Shown: positions 7,570 to 16,173, counted from the first letter of the stretch. The stretch: 23,205 nt of DNA from Oxalobacter formigenes (GCA_019424645.1 JAHYZB010000039.1:1-23205), one strand, 5' to 3'. The notes: generated from the sequence alone by a model not told the origin. Program-made: numbers and translations.

Positions 7570-8418
7570 ATGAAGACAGAAACCCCTTCCATCGTCATCA
7601 ACCACGAAACCTGCGACACATGCAGGAAATGCGTGCAGGTATGCCCCGCCGGAATTCTGGTTCAAAAAAGAAAAAAGGAACCTATTGGCGCAGAGCATAT
7701 GGAAAACTGCATCGTCTGCGGGCATTGCGTCGATGCCTGTCAGACCGGCTCGCTGCGCCACAGCGCCTTCCCTGCTGAAACCATCCATCCCATCGACTAT
7801 TCCCGGATGCCGTCGCCGGAACAGGTCATGCTGCTCATCAAATCCCGGCGTTCCAACCGGGCGTTAAGCCGTAAAGGCGTTCCGCAGGAAAAACTGGATC
7901 AAATCCTCGAAGCCGCCCGGTACGCGCCTACCGCCTCCAACCGGCGACAGGTTTCCTGTACCGTCATCACCGATCCGGATAAACTCCGGCAAGTTGCCGA
8001 TTTCACTATTGGTGTATTTGATGGGACTGCCAGAAAACTGATGAATCCGGTGGTCAAATGCCTTTTCAGGCCTTTCCTCAAACAGGCCTACCAGTACCTT
8101 CCGACACTCCAGCACCTGAAACAGCAGCATGAAGACGGTAACGACCCCATCCTGCGCAAAGCCACTGCCCTCATCCTGTTTCATACGCCAAAATCCTGTC
8201 ATTTCGGGTGTGAAGATGCCAATCTCGCCTACCAGAATGCCTCCCTCATGGCGCAGTCACTGGGCGTAAGCCAGATTTACATGGGATATGTGATCCGTGC
8301 CATTGAGCAAGACCGCCACGGCGAGTTTTCCCGCATGACCGGTGTCAATGAAAAAATCCATGCGATCATGGCACTTGGAATGCCATTGTTCCCATACCTC
8401 AACTATACGGAACGATAA
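7570..8418 (+). CDS. 4Fe-4S ferredoxin-nitroreductase fusion oxidoreductase
   Basis: This is a cytoplasmic flavo-iron-sulfur protein of 282 residues. The N-terminal domain carries two 4Fe-4S motifs: CDTCRKCVQVCP (about residues 15-26) and CIVCGHCVDAC (about 45-55). The C-terminal part is a nitroreductase fold that binds FMN: SRRSNRALSRKGVP, then AARYAPTASNRR (the N-terminal phosphate-binding region), and ALGMP near the end. Such fusions pass electrons from the clusters to FMN to reduce an unknown substrate. The frame is open from 7450, but that ATG lies against the upstream terminator; ATG 7570 has GGGAA six bases before it and gives a normal N-terminus. It stands alone and shows no operon link to the MATE genes. 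Confidence 0.88.
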   Translation: MKTETPSIVINHETCDTCRKCVQVCPAGILVQKRKKEPIGAEHMENCIVCGHCVDACQTGSLRHSAFPAETIHPIDYSRMPSPEQVMLLIKSRRSNRALSRKGVPQEKLDQILEAARYAPTASNRRQVSCTVITDPDKLRQVADFTIGVFDGTARKLMNPVVKCLFRPFLKQAYQYLPTLQHLKQQHEDGNDPILRKATALILFHTPKSCHFGCEDANLAYQNASLMAQSLGVSQIYMGYVIRAIEQDRHGEFSRMTGVNEKIHAIMALGMPLFPYLNYTER

Positions 8419-8888
8419 AAGTATCCATATCAATTCAGGCACCGGACAGACTGACGGCATCCCGTGTCCTGAGCCGGCTCATCTGTGCTCTTTTTTCAGC
8501 TCATTGCCATTTACCGCCATCATGATACCGGCCTGTGCAGGCACGAGCGAGATGATCAGGGACATTTCAGGCAAACCCATATTCGCGTTACACTTTTTCG
8601 ATCAGCGGAACCATTGGCCGCAAAAACCGGATGGTTCGGCCCGAAAACCGCTTCATACCAAGCCGGCGTCTGTATCGGAATCGCGTTCTGATTCATGCCA
8701 ACAGCCAAAACGCAAAACATCCCTTACAAAAAAACCTGTTCCTTTTTTGCCGCATTTTCGTCAAAAAATTCCTGAAGTTGCCTGATTGAACCAAAAGTTA
8801 CAGCAAAACACTTCAAAACAGTTTTATTGCCTGATAGTATTATTTCAATCCATCAACTTCAGGTTCCGTACCGAAACCTTTCGCGCTC
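8419..8888. other. 470-base gap upstream of the giant Sel1 gene
   Basis: No recognisable gene. The last 100 bases are AT-rich and should hold the promoter for the gene at 8889; a possible -10 is TATTAT (8838-8843), without a convincing -35. The middle part has two short overlapping reverse-strand frames, listed separately. Confidence 0.4.
8479..8696 (-). pseudogene. Possible decayed small reverse-strand gene
   Basis: Two reverse frames overlap: 8696 to 8556 (46 residues, MNQNAIPIQTPAWYEAVFGP...) and 8580 to 8479 (33 residues, MGLPEMSLIISLVPAQAG...). Both have protein-like composition and would make a single protein of about 70 residues if one frameshift near 8580 is assumed. I do not recognise a family and see no good SD. 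It may be a gene remnant or chance. Confidence 0.18.
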
Positions 8889-11800
8889 ATGAACCCTTTT
8901 CAACCGCAAATCGGCAAATTCAGACACTGGATACTCTTATCCGGCCTGATTATCACCACTTTGATTCCCTTTTCGGCTTCAACAGCAAGTACAAGCAACC
9001 CGGTTGCCATTCAGAAAACGCCCGAACTTGCCAGTCAGGTCGATGAAACACTGCATTTCGATCACAAGACAGAAGAAATCCTGAAAATCCTGACGGAATC
9101 GAAAGACCCGTCCAGCAAAACCCTGATGGGAGCGTTTTACGGTTTCGGAGCAGGCGGGAAACAGGACTGGGGCAAAGCCCGGATGTGGTTTGAAAAGGCC
9201 GCCAGTGAAGGCGATGCACATGCAAAATATTTTTTGGGACTCCTCTACATGGGCGGTCTTGGCACCCCTGTGGATTACGACAAGGCTTTTCACTGGCTGC
9301 TGCTGGCTGCCCGCAACGACATTCCCGATGCTCAGTACCAGCTGTCCTGGTTCTATGCCAACGGAAAAGGCACGAGCCAAAGCCTGCATGAAACGGTTTA
9401 CTGGATACAAAAGGCAGCCCGAAACGGACACGTGAAAGCCATGCGAAGCATGGCAATGCTCAACTACTCGGGAACAGGCATGCCCGAAAACAAGGTCGAA
9501 GCCTTCAAATGGTTTGAAAAAGCGGCCAGTGCAGGCGATGCCGAAGCCCAATATCATCTGGGCATGTCCTATATCGCAGGCAAGGGAACGGAAAAGGACG
9601 GGAAAAAGGGAGAAGAATGGCTTTATCGTGCAGCGCTGCAAAATCAGTCGAAAGCCCAGGACTATCTTTCCGTCCTTTATGTGCAGCGATTGCTTGATAA
9701 AAAAAACAGACCGGGCGAAATCGAACAGGCAAGACAGTGGCTGGAAAACGCCGCCCGACGAAACGATAAAAACGCGATGTACATGCTGAACGTCATTGAG
9801 CAGTATTCGCGTAAAACATCGCAAAATCAGGCCGAAACCATCGACGCCCTCCGTCGTCGCGCCGAACAGGGCAATGCCGATTCCCAATTCATCCTGGGAC
9901 AGGCCCTGCTTGCCGGAATGGGAATGAAGAAAAATCCGGAAGAAGCTGTCCGCTGGTTTGAAAAAGCGGCGAAACAGGGAGAACCACGGGCACAGATCTA
10001 TCTGGGAAGCATGTATTACTACGGTGAACAGGTTCCCGTCGATTATGCCAAGGCGCTCCCTCTTTTGAAACAGGCTGCGGACAAGGGTGACAGTTTTGCC
10101 CAATACACGCTTGGTTTGACTTACATTAGTGGAAGCGGAATTGCCAAAGATGAGAAAAAGGCTTTTTCATGGTTCGAAAAATCAGCCCGTCAAAACAGGG
10201 ACAGTGCCCAGTACATTCTGGGACTCATGTATCTTGACGGTCGTGGAACCCGAAAAGATACGGCACAAGGAATCGACTGGCTGAAAAAATCGGCGAATGC
10301 CGGCAATGCGAATGCCCAATACTGGCTGGGCAAAATCCTGCTCTATGGCGAAGATCTTGCCAAAAATGAAAAAGAAGCCTGCCAATGGTTCGGCAAGGCG
10401 GCAAAACAAAAACATAGCGAAGGACAATACTATTTCGGTATCTGTACCTTGCGCGGTATCGACATGCCTGCTGACAAACAAAAAGGAGTCGAACTGATCG
10501 AATATGCCGCAAACGGTCATTTCAATCTGGCCCAGTACAAACTGGGAGAACTTTATGAATTGGGCAGCACTATCCCCAAAGACCTTGAAAAAGCTGTCGC
10601 ATGGTACACCCGTGCCGCACAAAACGGCTATTCATATGCTGCCTACAGGCTCGGCATCCTGCACCTGACGAGCAGGCCACCCCTTAAAAACGTTCCTCTC
10701 GGCATACGCTATTTTGAACAGGCTGCCGAAAAGAACAACGCCAAAGCGATCTATGAACTTGGAACGATTTATTACTATGGCCAATATGCAAAAAAAGATT
10801 TGAAAAAAGCCGCCGGTTATTTTCGTTTGGGCATGAAACTGGGTGACATCGATTGCCTGACCTCTTATGCCGACCTGCTGAGAATGGGTAAAGGTCTTGA
10901 AAAAGATGAAAAAGAAGCCTGCCTGCTGTATGAAAAGGCCGCTATAAAGGGCAGTGCTCACAGTCAGCTCCGGTCAGGGCTTTGTTATCAGATGGGTCTG
11001 GGCCAGACACCGCAAAATCCTGAAAAAGCAGTTACCCTGTTTGAACGGGCAGCCCGTCAAAACAATAGCGATGCCCAGTATTTTCTTGCCAACGCTTATG
11101 AGTATGGCAAAGGTGTCAATAAAGACCTGAACAAGGCCAATGAATGGTATGCCCGTTCGGCAGCAAAAGAAAATATTCTGGCTCTGTATCGTCAGGGACG
11201 CTTTTATCTTTATACCCAAGCGCCCCATCAAAATATTGCCCTTGGCATCGACTATCTTGAAAAAGCCGCCGCAAAAAACATGGCTGAAGCGTATTTCGAT
11301 CTCGGCAAAATTTATTACTTCGGCAAATATGCAAGGAAGGATCTGAAGAAAGCTGCCCATTATTTTTATCAGGGAATGCAGCTTGGAGATATCGATTCCA
11401 TGAACTTTTACGCCTATATGTTGGAATCAGGCGAAGGCATTGGGAAAAACGAAAAAGAAGCATGCCGTCTTTATGAACAGACTGCTGCACAAAAGAGCGC
11501 TTACGGCCAATACGCAGCAGGCAACTGTTACATCTATGGCGGAGATGGTGTCATGAAGAATCCTCAAAAAGGCATGGCACTGCTCGAAGCCGCTGCTACC
11601 CAGAATGATATAAAGGCAGCTGCCAAACTCGGGACACATTACTGGTACGGTAACGTCATCAAATCCGATCCTTCAAAAGCGCTTTTCTGGCTGACGAAAG
11701 CTGCCGATAAAAATAACGTACATTCACAAATAATGCTCGGCTACATCTACTTGTACGCTGGACGACAAAAAGGCATCCCGACCGATTACAAAAAAGCATT

Positions 11801-12092
11801 TTACTGGATCGAAAAAGCGGCTTCGCAAGGGGATGCCTCGTCAAAAGCAGTTTTGGGTGGCCTATACTTTTATGGTAATGGAACACAGAAAAATGAACAA
11901 AAAGGCCTGCGTCTCCTGACGGAAGTCGCAAAAGAAAACCATGCGTTCGCCATGGAAACGCTGGGTAATCTTTATATGGAAAAATCCGATAAAAAAGAAG
12001 CGGAAAAATGGTATCGTCGTGCCGCCGAAACCGGCGACAAAACCGTTATCGAATCCATGAAGAAAAAAGGCGTTTATCCGGCAAACCCGTAA
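8889..12092 (+). CDS. Giant exported Sel1-repeat solenoid protein (1067 aa)
   Basis: This is an exported scaffold protein. Residues 1-34 are a signal peptide with a hydrophobic core (WILLSGLIITTLIPF) and probable cleavage near SASTAS. From about residue 74 to the end it is almost entirely Sel1 repeats; I count about 27 units of 35-40 residues, recognisable by AxxxLGxxYxxG and W(F/Y)xKAAxxGD patterns. Residues 546-726 and 727-907 are a duplicated five-repeat block (period 543 bases). There is no catalytic motif or C-terminal anchor. Such solenoids usually organise protein complexes in the envelope; the partner is unknown. No SD precedes the ATG. The gene is monocistronic, with a strong terminator at 12103. 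Typical Sel1 proteins have 4-12 repeats, so this one is unusually long. Confidence 0.88.
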   Translation: MNPFQPQIGKFRHWILLSGLIITTLIPFSASTASTSNPVAIQKTPELASQVDETLHFDHKTEEILKILTESKDPSSKTLMGAFYGFGAGGKQDWGKARMWFEKAASEGDAHAKYFLGLLYMGGLGTPVDYDKAFHWLLLAARNDIPDAQYQLSWFYANGKGTSQSLHETVYWIQKAARNGHVKAMRSMAMLNYSGTGMPENKVEAFKWFEKAASAGDAEAQYHLGMSYIAGKGTEKDGKKGEEWLYRAALQNQSKAQDYLSVLYVQRLLDKKNRPGEIEQARQWLENAARRNDKNAMYMLNVIEQYSRKTSQNQAETIDALRRRAEQGNADSQFILGQALLAGMGMKKNPEEAVRWFEKAAKQGEPRAQIYLGSMYYYGEQVPVDYAKALPLLKQAADKGDSFAQYTLGLTYISGSGIAKDEKKAFSWFEKSARQNRDSAQYILGLMYLDGRGTRKDTAQGIDWLKKSANAGNANAQYWLGKILLYGEDLAKNEKEACQWFGKAAKQKHSEGQYYFGICTLRGIDMPADKQKGVELIEYAANGHFNLAQYKLGELYELGSTIPKDLEKAVAWYTRAAQNGYSYAAYRLGILHLTSRPPLKNVPLGIRYFEQAAEKNNAKAIYELGTIYYYGQYAKKDLKKAAGYFRLGMKLGDIDCLTSYADLLRMGKGLEKDEKEACLLYEKAAIKGSAHSQLRSGLCYQMGLGQTPQNPEKAVTLFERAARQNNSDAQYFLANAYEYGKGVNKDLNKANEWYARSAAKENILALYRQGRFYLYTQAPHQNIALGIDYLEKAAAKNMAEAYFDLGKIYYFGKYARKDLKKAAHYFYQGMQLGDIDSMNFYAYMLESGEGIGKNEKEACRLYEQTAAQKSAYGQYAAGNCYIYGGDGVMKNPQKGMALLEAAATQNDIKAAAKLGTHYWYGNVIKSDPSKALFWLTKAADKNNVHSQIMLGYIYLYAGRQKGIPTDYKKAFYWIEKAASQGDASSKAVLGGLYFYGNGTQKNEQKGLRLLTEVAKENHAFAMETLGNLYMEKSDKKEAEKWYRRAAETGDKTVIESMKKKGVYPANP

Positions 12093-12102
12093 TTACCCGA
12101 CA

Positions 12103-12136
12103 AAAAGGCAGCCAATACATCCACTGGCTGCCTTTT
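12103..12136. terminator. Bidirectional terminator between convergent genes
   Basis: AAAAGGCAGCCA (12103-12114) and TGGCTGCCTTTT (12125-12136) form a perfect 12-bp stem with a 10-base loop. A-tract and T-tract on the two sides suit termination of both the Sel1 gene (+) and the DUF488 gene (-). Confidence 0.85.
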
Positions 12137-12160
12137 CCTCATCCAGACTGACGACGCAAT

Positions 12161-12508
12161 TCATTTCCCCGCAATCACGTCCCGAAGCACCACGGCATGA
12201 TTGACATGCGGGTCTTTCGCCGCATAAATCAGCGTCACGTTATCCGTTTTCAGCATCTCGCGTATTCTGGCAATCTCCGGATTGCCTTCCAGCTCTTCGC
12301 GGTACAGTTTTGAAAATTCCCCGAATTTGTCAGGTTCGTGATTGAACCATTCCCGAAGCTTCGTACTGGGCGCAATATCCTTCATCCAGTCGTCCAGATG
12401 TGCCCTCACCTTTGAAATGCCGCGAGGCCAGAGCCTGTCCACCAGAATCCGGATGCCATCCGTTTCAAGAGGCTGTTCATAAATGCGTTTGATCGCCAGT
12501 GAGCGCAT
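12161..12508 (-). CDS. DUF488 family protein (YeaO-like)
   Basis: This is a small cytoplasmic protein of about 115 residues. It matches the DUF488/YeaO family: RILVDRLWPRGISK (about residues 19-32) is the family signature, followed by WMKDIAPSTKLREWF and, near the end, VTLIYAAKDPHVNHA, which also fits. The biochemical role of the family is not settled; oxidative or metal stress links have been suggested. The frame allows a start 24 bases further upstream, but the ATG at 12508 has AGGGAG eight bases before it and gives the usual N-terminus (MRSLAIKRIYEQP). A possible extended -10 (TGCTATAGT on this strand) lies about 65 bases upstream. Confidence 0.88.
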   Translation of the reverse strand: MRSLAIKRIYEQPLETDGIRILVDRLWPRGISKVRAHLDDWMKDIAPSTKLREWFNHEPDKFGEFSKLYREELEGNPEIARIREMLKTDNVTLIYAAKDPHVNHAVVLRDVIAGK

Positions 12509-12573
12509 GATCCATTCTCCCTTCATGTCCATTTCGATTATCCGGATACAGTGAAGTTCAACACCTGAAACAG

Positions 12574-12582
12574 ACTATAGCA
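12574..12582 (-). promoter_or_regulatory. Possible extended -10 promoter for the DUF488 gene
   Basis: On the reverse strand the bases read TGCTATAGT, which fits TGn plus a 5/6 -10 hexamer. The -35 region (TTTGTC or similar) is weak. Confidence 0.35.
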
Positions 12583-12616
12583 TGTGAAAAGTGGCGACAA
12601 AATGCCGGAAAACAAA

Positions 12617-12642
12617 AAACGGCAACCTCATGGTTGCCGTTT
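12617..12642 (-). terminator. Intrinsic terminator after the GNAT gene
   Basis: AAACGGCAACC (12617-12627) pairs with GGTTGCCGTTT (12632-12642): 11 bp with a 4-base loop. On the reverse strand the stem runs into a T-rich tract, ending about 20 bases after the GNAT stop. Confidence 0.85.
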
Positions 12643-12661
12643 CTTTCAGATTCTGCGAAGC

Positions 12662-13126
12662 TCAGGCAAATACCTTTGCCTTCTTTTCCATATAAACGAA
12701 ATTCAGTTCGGACGTCATTTCCTCTTCCTTGAAACGGACATAGCCGAGACCTTCATACAGTTTCAGGTTTTTCAGGCTGACATTACTCGTAAAGAGTTCA
12801 TAACGTGGTTTCGGGCATGCCTTTTCAACGGCAACCAGAAGCTGGGTACCGATACCCCGCCCCTGCCTTTCCGGCAAGACCATAAGTTTCGCGATGTGCA
12901 GGGTATCATCCTTTTCACGCGCTCTCACCGAACCGATAATCACACCCACTTCATCGACGGCTTTCAACACGATGCCTTCACGGTATTCTTTTTCCAGGTC
13001 TTTCAGGGTCTGCATCAGCGGAGGGATTTTCTCATTGCCCAGCAATCTGGCCTCGCTGCGGAACGCGCGATACTGGAGAGCCAGAATAATGCCCAGATCT
13101 TCAGGCTGTGCTTTCAGAATTCTCAA
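12662..13126 (-). CDS. GNAT family N-acetyltransferase
   Basis: This is a cytoplasmic acetyltransferase of about 154 residues that would transfer acetyl from acetyl-CoA to an unknown amine. The CoA-binding motif A is present: LHIAKLMVLPERQGRGIGTQLL (the R/QxxGxG/A pyrophosphate loop is RQGRGIG, around residue 90). Before it, VGVIIGSVRAREKDDTL is the usual beta-4 region; after it, NLKLYEGLGYVRFKEE is motif B (LYExxGF). The frame is open to a TTG at 13159, but a second TTG at 13126 has a strong SD (AAGGGAAG) six bases upstream and gives MRILKAQPEDL, the normal GNAT opening. I therefore choose 13126. The gene is monocistronic with its own terminator. Confidence 0.88.
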   Translation of the reverse strand: MRILKAQPEDLGIILALQYRAFRSEARLLGNEKIPPLMQTLKDLEKEYREGIVLKAVDEVGVIIGSVRAREKDDTLHIAKLMVLPERQGRGIGTQLLVAVEKACPKPRYELFTSNVSLKNLKLYEGLGYVRFKEEEMTSELNFVYMEKKAKVFA

Positions 13127-13217
13127 AACGAACTTCCCTTCCAGAAAAAGAAACGCCAAAAACGCGACTATAACCGGAAATCACTGAAAATAAAATAAAA
13201 AAAAGCCAAAAACAGGG

Positions 13218-13246
13218 CTGACCGAAGTAAAAAAACTTTATAAAAT
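13218..13246 (+). promoter_or_regulatory. Possible promoter upstream of the tail-fibre terminators
   Basis: CTGACC (13218-13223), a 17-base spacer and TAAAAT (13241-13246) resemble a sigma-70 promoter. Transcription would start near 13253, just before two terminators, so a short RNA is a possible product. Confidence 0.35.
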
Positions 13247-13255
13247 AATTCCGTC

Positions 13256-13280
13256 GGGCGCTTTTGCGCCCATTTTTTTT
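13256..13280 (+). terminator. Intrinsic terminator upstream of the tail-fibre gene (first)
   Basis: GGGCGC (13256-13261), TTTT loop, GCGCCC (13266-13271), then A and eight T residues. This is a textbook rho-independent terminator, yet no forward gene ends just before it. Confidence 0.8.
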
Positions 13281-13291
13281 AAAATCACCCC

Positions 13292-13327
13292 AAAAGCCTC
13301 TCCCTGAAAACCGGAGAGGCTTTTTTT
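13292..13327 (+). terminator. Intrinsic terminator directly before the tail-fibre start (second)
   Basis: AAAAGCCTCTCC (13292-13303) pairs with GGAGAGGCTTTT (13313-13324), followed by more T. The T-tract ends at 13327, only a few bases before the SD of the tail-fibre gene. Confidence 0.8.
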
Positions 13328-13339
13328 ATGGAGAAAAAT

Positions 13340-13966
13340 ATGCCACTTCTACCTGAAAAAGACCTTCTTGCCGGCACAAAGGAACCGGAAACAACCACCG
13401 GCGAATTCCGTCTCGCCATGGGTAACCTGAGACAATTCATCGCAGACCTTTTGGGCTTCGACAGTTCCGACAAACAGGCTTCACGCGACGCACTTGGAGT
13501 GCAGGAAAAATATCTGGCCGAGGCCGTTGGCACGGCAGATGCGTTAACGGCCAGATTCGCATCCCCTATCCTGAAACCCCTGCACGGGATGACCGTACAG
13601 GTCAGGAGCCAGACAGCCAATACTACCTCCACACCCACTTTCAAGGCGGACGAAACTGGCGCTTACCCCATCGTCAAGGGCAATAACCAGCCCCTGCAGG
13701 CAGGTGATATTGCCGGAGACGGGCACTGGCTTGAAATGAAATTCGACGATCCCCTGAAAAAATGGATTTTGCAAAATCCGGCATTTGCCATCTCCGTCAT
13801 GCCTGAAATCGCACCCGTACTGGCTGAAAAAGCGGACCGTTGGGATCTGGAAAACTACCTTGAGAAAAACGGTGGCACGATGTCAGGCGAACTGAACATG
13901 GAATCCGGACAAAAAATCAATTTGCAATCCAACCTTGCCGTCGGCCGTGCCTATCTGCACAAATAA
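13340..13966 (+). CDS. Phage tail fibre protein, N-terminal part, ended by an in-frame UAA
   Basis: This is a phage tail-fibre-like protein of 208 residues up to the UAA at 13964. The opening MPLLPEKDLLAGT is followed by a segment like the phage collar/fibre shaft: HGMTVQVRSQ (about residue 78), then AGDIAGDGHWLEM and LKKWILQNPAF. GGTMSGELNM (about 180) is the repeat common in fibre shafts. The ATG at 13340 has GGAG six bases upstream; an ATG at 13328 touches the terminator and is less likely. The frame continues without another stop to 14377 after the UAA, so this is the front of one longer gene. No other phage genes are nearby. It could be a prophage remnant or part of a tailocin-like cassette. 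Confidence 0.7.
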   Translation: MPLLPEKDLLAGTKEPETTTGEFRLAMGNLRQFIADLLGFDSSDKQASRDALGVQEKYLAEAVGTADALTARFASPILKPLHGMTVQVRSQTANTTSTPTFKADETGAYPIVKGNNQPLQAGDIAGDGHWLEMKFDDPLKKWILQNPAFAISVMPEIAPVLAEKADRWDLENYLEKNGGTMSGELNMESGQKINLQSNLAVGRAYLHK

Positions 13967-14377
13967 GATGACACCACATGGCTGGTCAACACCAACTCGG
14001 CGAACGAAACGTCCGCTTATATTTCGCTTTCCGATAATGGAACAATTAAATTGCACGGAGATTTGTCTTTCAAAGACCCATCGACTTCAATCGTCGTAGA
14101 CACATTCCAAAATGGGGAAAACTGGTACAGGAAATGGTCGGATGGATGGGTCGAACAGACAATGACTGTGTCAGGAAGTCAGGGAACAGCGATATTTTTG
14201 ATACCTTTTGCAAATTCAAGCTATTTTGCGTGTATGGGTTCCGACGGAAATGCCACACATACAGCATTGATAATGGGATTATCCGCTTATACTCCTACCT
14301 CTGTAAATGTGTGTTGGAGTGGAAATGTTTTCAATCCATCGAAAATCAAAGTCTATGCGTGCGGAAAAGGCGCATGA
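13967..14377 (+). pseudogene. Tail fibre protein, C-terminal part beyond the UAA
   Basis: It is in the same frame as the preceding part: after the UAA the frame reads DDTTWLVNTNSANETSAYIS with no further stop until 14377 (136 residues). The content is that of a phage fibre tip: GENWYRKWSDGWVEQ is the common 'WYRxxSDGWxEQ' motif that opens the receptor-binding tip domain, and the last residues are SKIKVYACGKGA. The part could be produced only by readthrough of the UAA or by internal initiation; the first in-frame non-ATG start (TTG at 14051) has no SD. A simple nonsense change of AAA, CAA or GAA to TAA is the most economical reading. Confidence 0.65.
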
Positions 14378-14579
14378 AATTTCGGGCAAACCAGACAGCT
14401 GGAACAAGACATATTCTCAACCCTGAACAGTCATCTTCATTTCTGTCAATTACATAAAATCTTTTTGCAATTCCTGAAAAGAGATATATGCCTTTCATTT
14501 GGTTCTTCACATAGTCAAATCGTTATTGCAAGAGTATCCTTGAGTTCAACAAAATCTGATGAATAACAAGGAGGCTGAC

Positions 14580-16040
14580 ATGAGTGCACTGCACAACAGA
14601 CTCAAAAAGAACGAATTTTTCAAACCTGAAGCATTCATCGACGGGGTGTGGATCGACACAGGCGAGACATTCCCCGTTTTTAATCCGGCCACCGGTGAAA
14701 AACTGGCCGACATGGCGTATTGCGGCAAGAACCAGACGGAAGTGGCTATTGATGCGGCACAAAAAGCCTTCCAGAGCTGGCGAAAAACGACGGCCACTGA
14801 ACGTGCTGCCATTTTGAACCGCTGGTATGCCCTCATCATGGAAAACCGCCCTTTTCTGGGCGAACTCATGACCGCCGAACAGGGCAAGCCGTTGCAGGAA
14901 GCGCTCGGAGAAGTCGATTACGCTGCCAGCTTCATCCAGTGGTTTGCCGAAGAAGCACGCCGTGCCAACGGGGAAATCATTCCACCCGTCAAGCCGAATT
15001 CACGCATTTTCGCCACCCGTGAGCCGGTCGGGGTCGTTGCCGCGATCACACCCTGGAACTTCCCGATGGCGATGTTAACGCGCAAACTCGGCCCCGCGCT
15101 GGCGGCCGGTTGTACCGCGTTGATCAAGCCGGCCAACGAAACTCCCTTGTGTGCGAATGCCCTGTTGGCTATCGCCGAGAAAGCCGGCGTTCCCGCCGGT
15201 GTCTTAAATAGCGTCTTCGGCGATACGCATGCCATCTCGGACGCGATTATGGCATCTTTCGACGTCCGCAAGATCACCTTTACCGGCTCGACCGCCGTCG
15301 GCAAGACGCTGGTGAAAAATGCGGCCGATACCATGAAGCGCGTCTCGATGGAACTGGGAGGCGACGCGCCCATGATCGTTTTCGACGATGCCGACATCGA
15401 TCTGGCTGTCAGTGGCACCATCGCCAACAAATTCCGCAACGCAGGTCAGGTCTGCGTCGCCATCAACCGCCTCTATGTCCAGGATGGCATCTACGACCGT
15501 TTCGTGGAAAAACTGGCCTCCGCGATCCGTGAACTCAAGGTCGGTGACGGCATGACGCCCGGTGTCACGATCGGCCCCCTGATCAATGAAAAAGGACTGG
15601 AAAAAGTCCGGCGTCACGTAAAGGATGCGATGGATAAAGGCGGCAAAGTCATCGTCGGTGGCAAACAAAGCCCGCTCGGAGGCACATTTTACGAACCGAC
15701 CCTGATTGCCAACGCCAGTGACGACATGATATTGGCACACGAAGAAACCTTCGGCCCTGTTGCCGCCTGTTTCCGTTTCAAAACGGAAGAAGAAGCCGTC
15801 AAACGCGCCAACAATACGCCATTCGGACTGGCGGCCTACTTCTATTCAACAAACCTTTCCCGCGTATTCCGCGTTTCCGAGGCAATAGAAGCCGGCATGA
15901 TTGGCATTAACGATACTGGCGTATCCACGGCTGTCGCCCCGTTCGGTGGCGTCAAGGAATCCGGGCTTGGCCGGGAAGGTTCGGTATTGGGACTGGAAGA
16001 ATATCTGGAAGTCAAAACCCTGCATCTGGGTAATTTATGA
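14580..16040 (+). CDS. gabD: Succinate-semialdehyde dehydrogenase
   Basis: This is a cytoplasmic NAD(P)-dependent aldehyde dehydrogenase of 486 residues, the normal length, that oxidises succinic semialdehyde to succinate. It has the ALDH core: PWNFPMAML (cofactor region), GCTALIKPANETP, FTGSTAVGK (Rossmann loop), MELGGDAPMIVFDDAD with the general-base glutamate, and GQVCVAINRLYV with the catalytic cysteine. Near the C-terminus, FGPVAACFRF and GGVKESGLGREG are typical of the GabD group. The frame is open from 14559, but ATG 14580 has AAGGAGG six bases before it. It stands alone, with a terminator about 100 bases after the stop. The exact substrate could be another semialdehyde. Confidence 0.9.
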   Translation: MSALHNRLKKNEFFKPEAFIDGVWIDTGETFPVFNPATGEKLADMAYCGKNQTEVAIDAAQKAFQSWRKTTATERAAILNRWYALIMENRPFLGELMTAEQGKPLQEALGEVDYAASFIQWFAEEARRANGEIIPPVKPNSRIFATREPVGVVAAITPWNFPMAMLTRKLGPALAAGCTALIKPANETPLCANALLAIAEKAGVPAGVLNSVFGDTHAISDAIMASFDVRKITFTGSTAVGKTLVKNAADTMKRVSMELGGDAPMIVFDDADIDLAVSGTIANKFRNAGQVCVAINRLYVQDGIYDRFVEKLASAIRELKVGDGMTPGVTIGPLINEKGLEKVRRHVKDAMDKGGKVIVGGKQSPLGGTFYEPTLIANASDDMILAHEETFGPVAACFRFKTEEEAVKRANNTPFGLAAYFYSTNLSRVFRVSEAIEAGMIGINDTGVSTAVAPFGGVKESGLGREGSVLGLEEYLEVKTLHLGNL

Positions 16041-16141
16041 AGATCGGCACCAGCCGCAATTCCTGATTGTCGCAAAACCCGATCACACGGCAGGAACAGG
16101 ACGGTCAACATGTTTTTGCCCGTCTTGATCTCTGTGTACAT

Positions 16142-16167
16142 GCCTGTTTCCGCATTCGGAAACAGGC
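16142..16167 (+). terminator. Intrinsic terminator after gabD
   Basis: GCCTGTTTCCG (16142-16152) and CGGAAACAGGC (16157-16167) form an 11-bp stem with a 4-base loop, then a partly T-rich tail. It lies between the convergent gabD (+) and glycosyltransferase (-) genes and may serve both. Confidence 0.75.
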
Positions 16168-16173
16168 ATAGTC

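Noticed and set aside
14051..14377. Independent gene beginning at 14051
   Set aside because: It is in the same frame as the tail fibre and lacks a SD; better read as the fibre's C-terminal part after the UAA.
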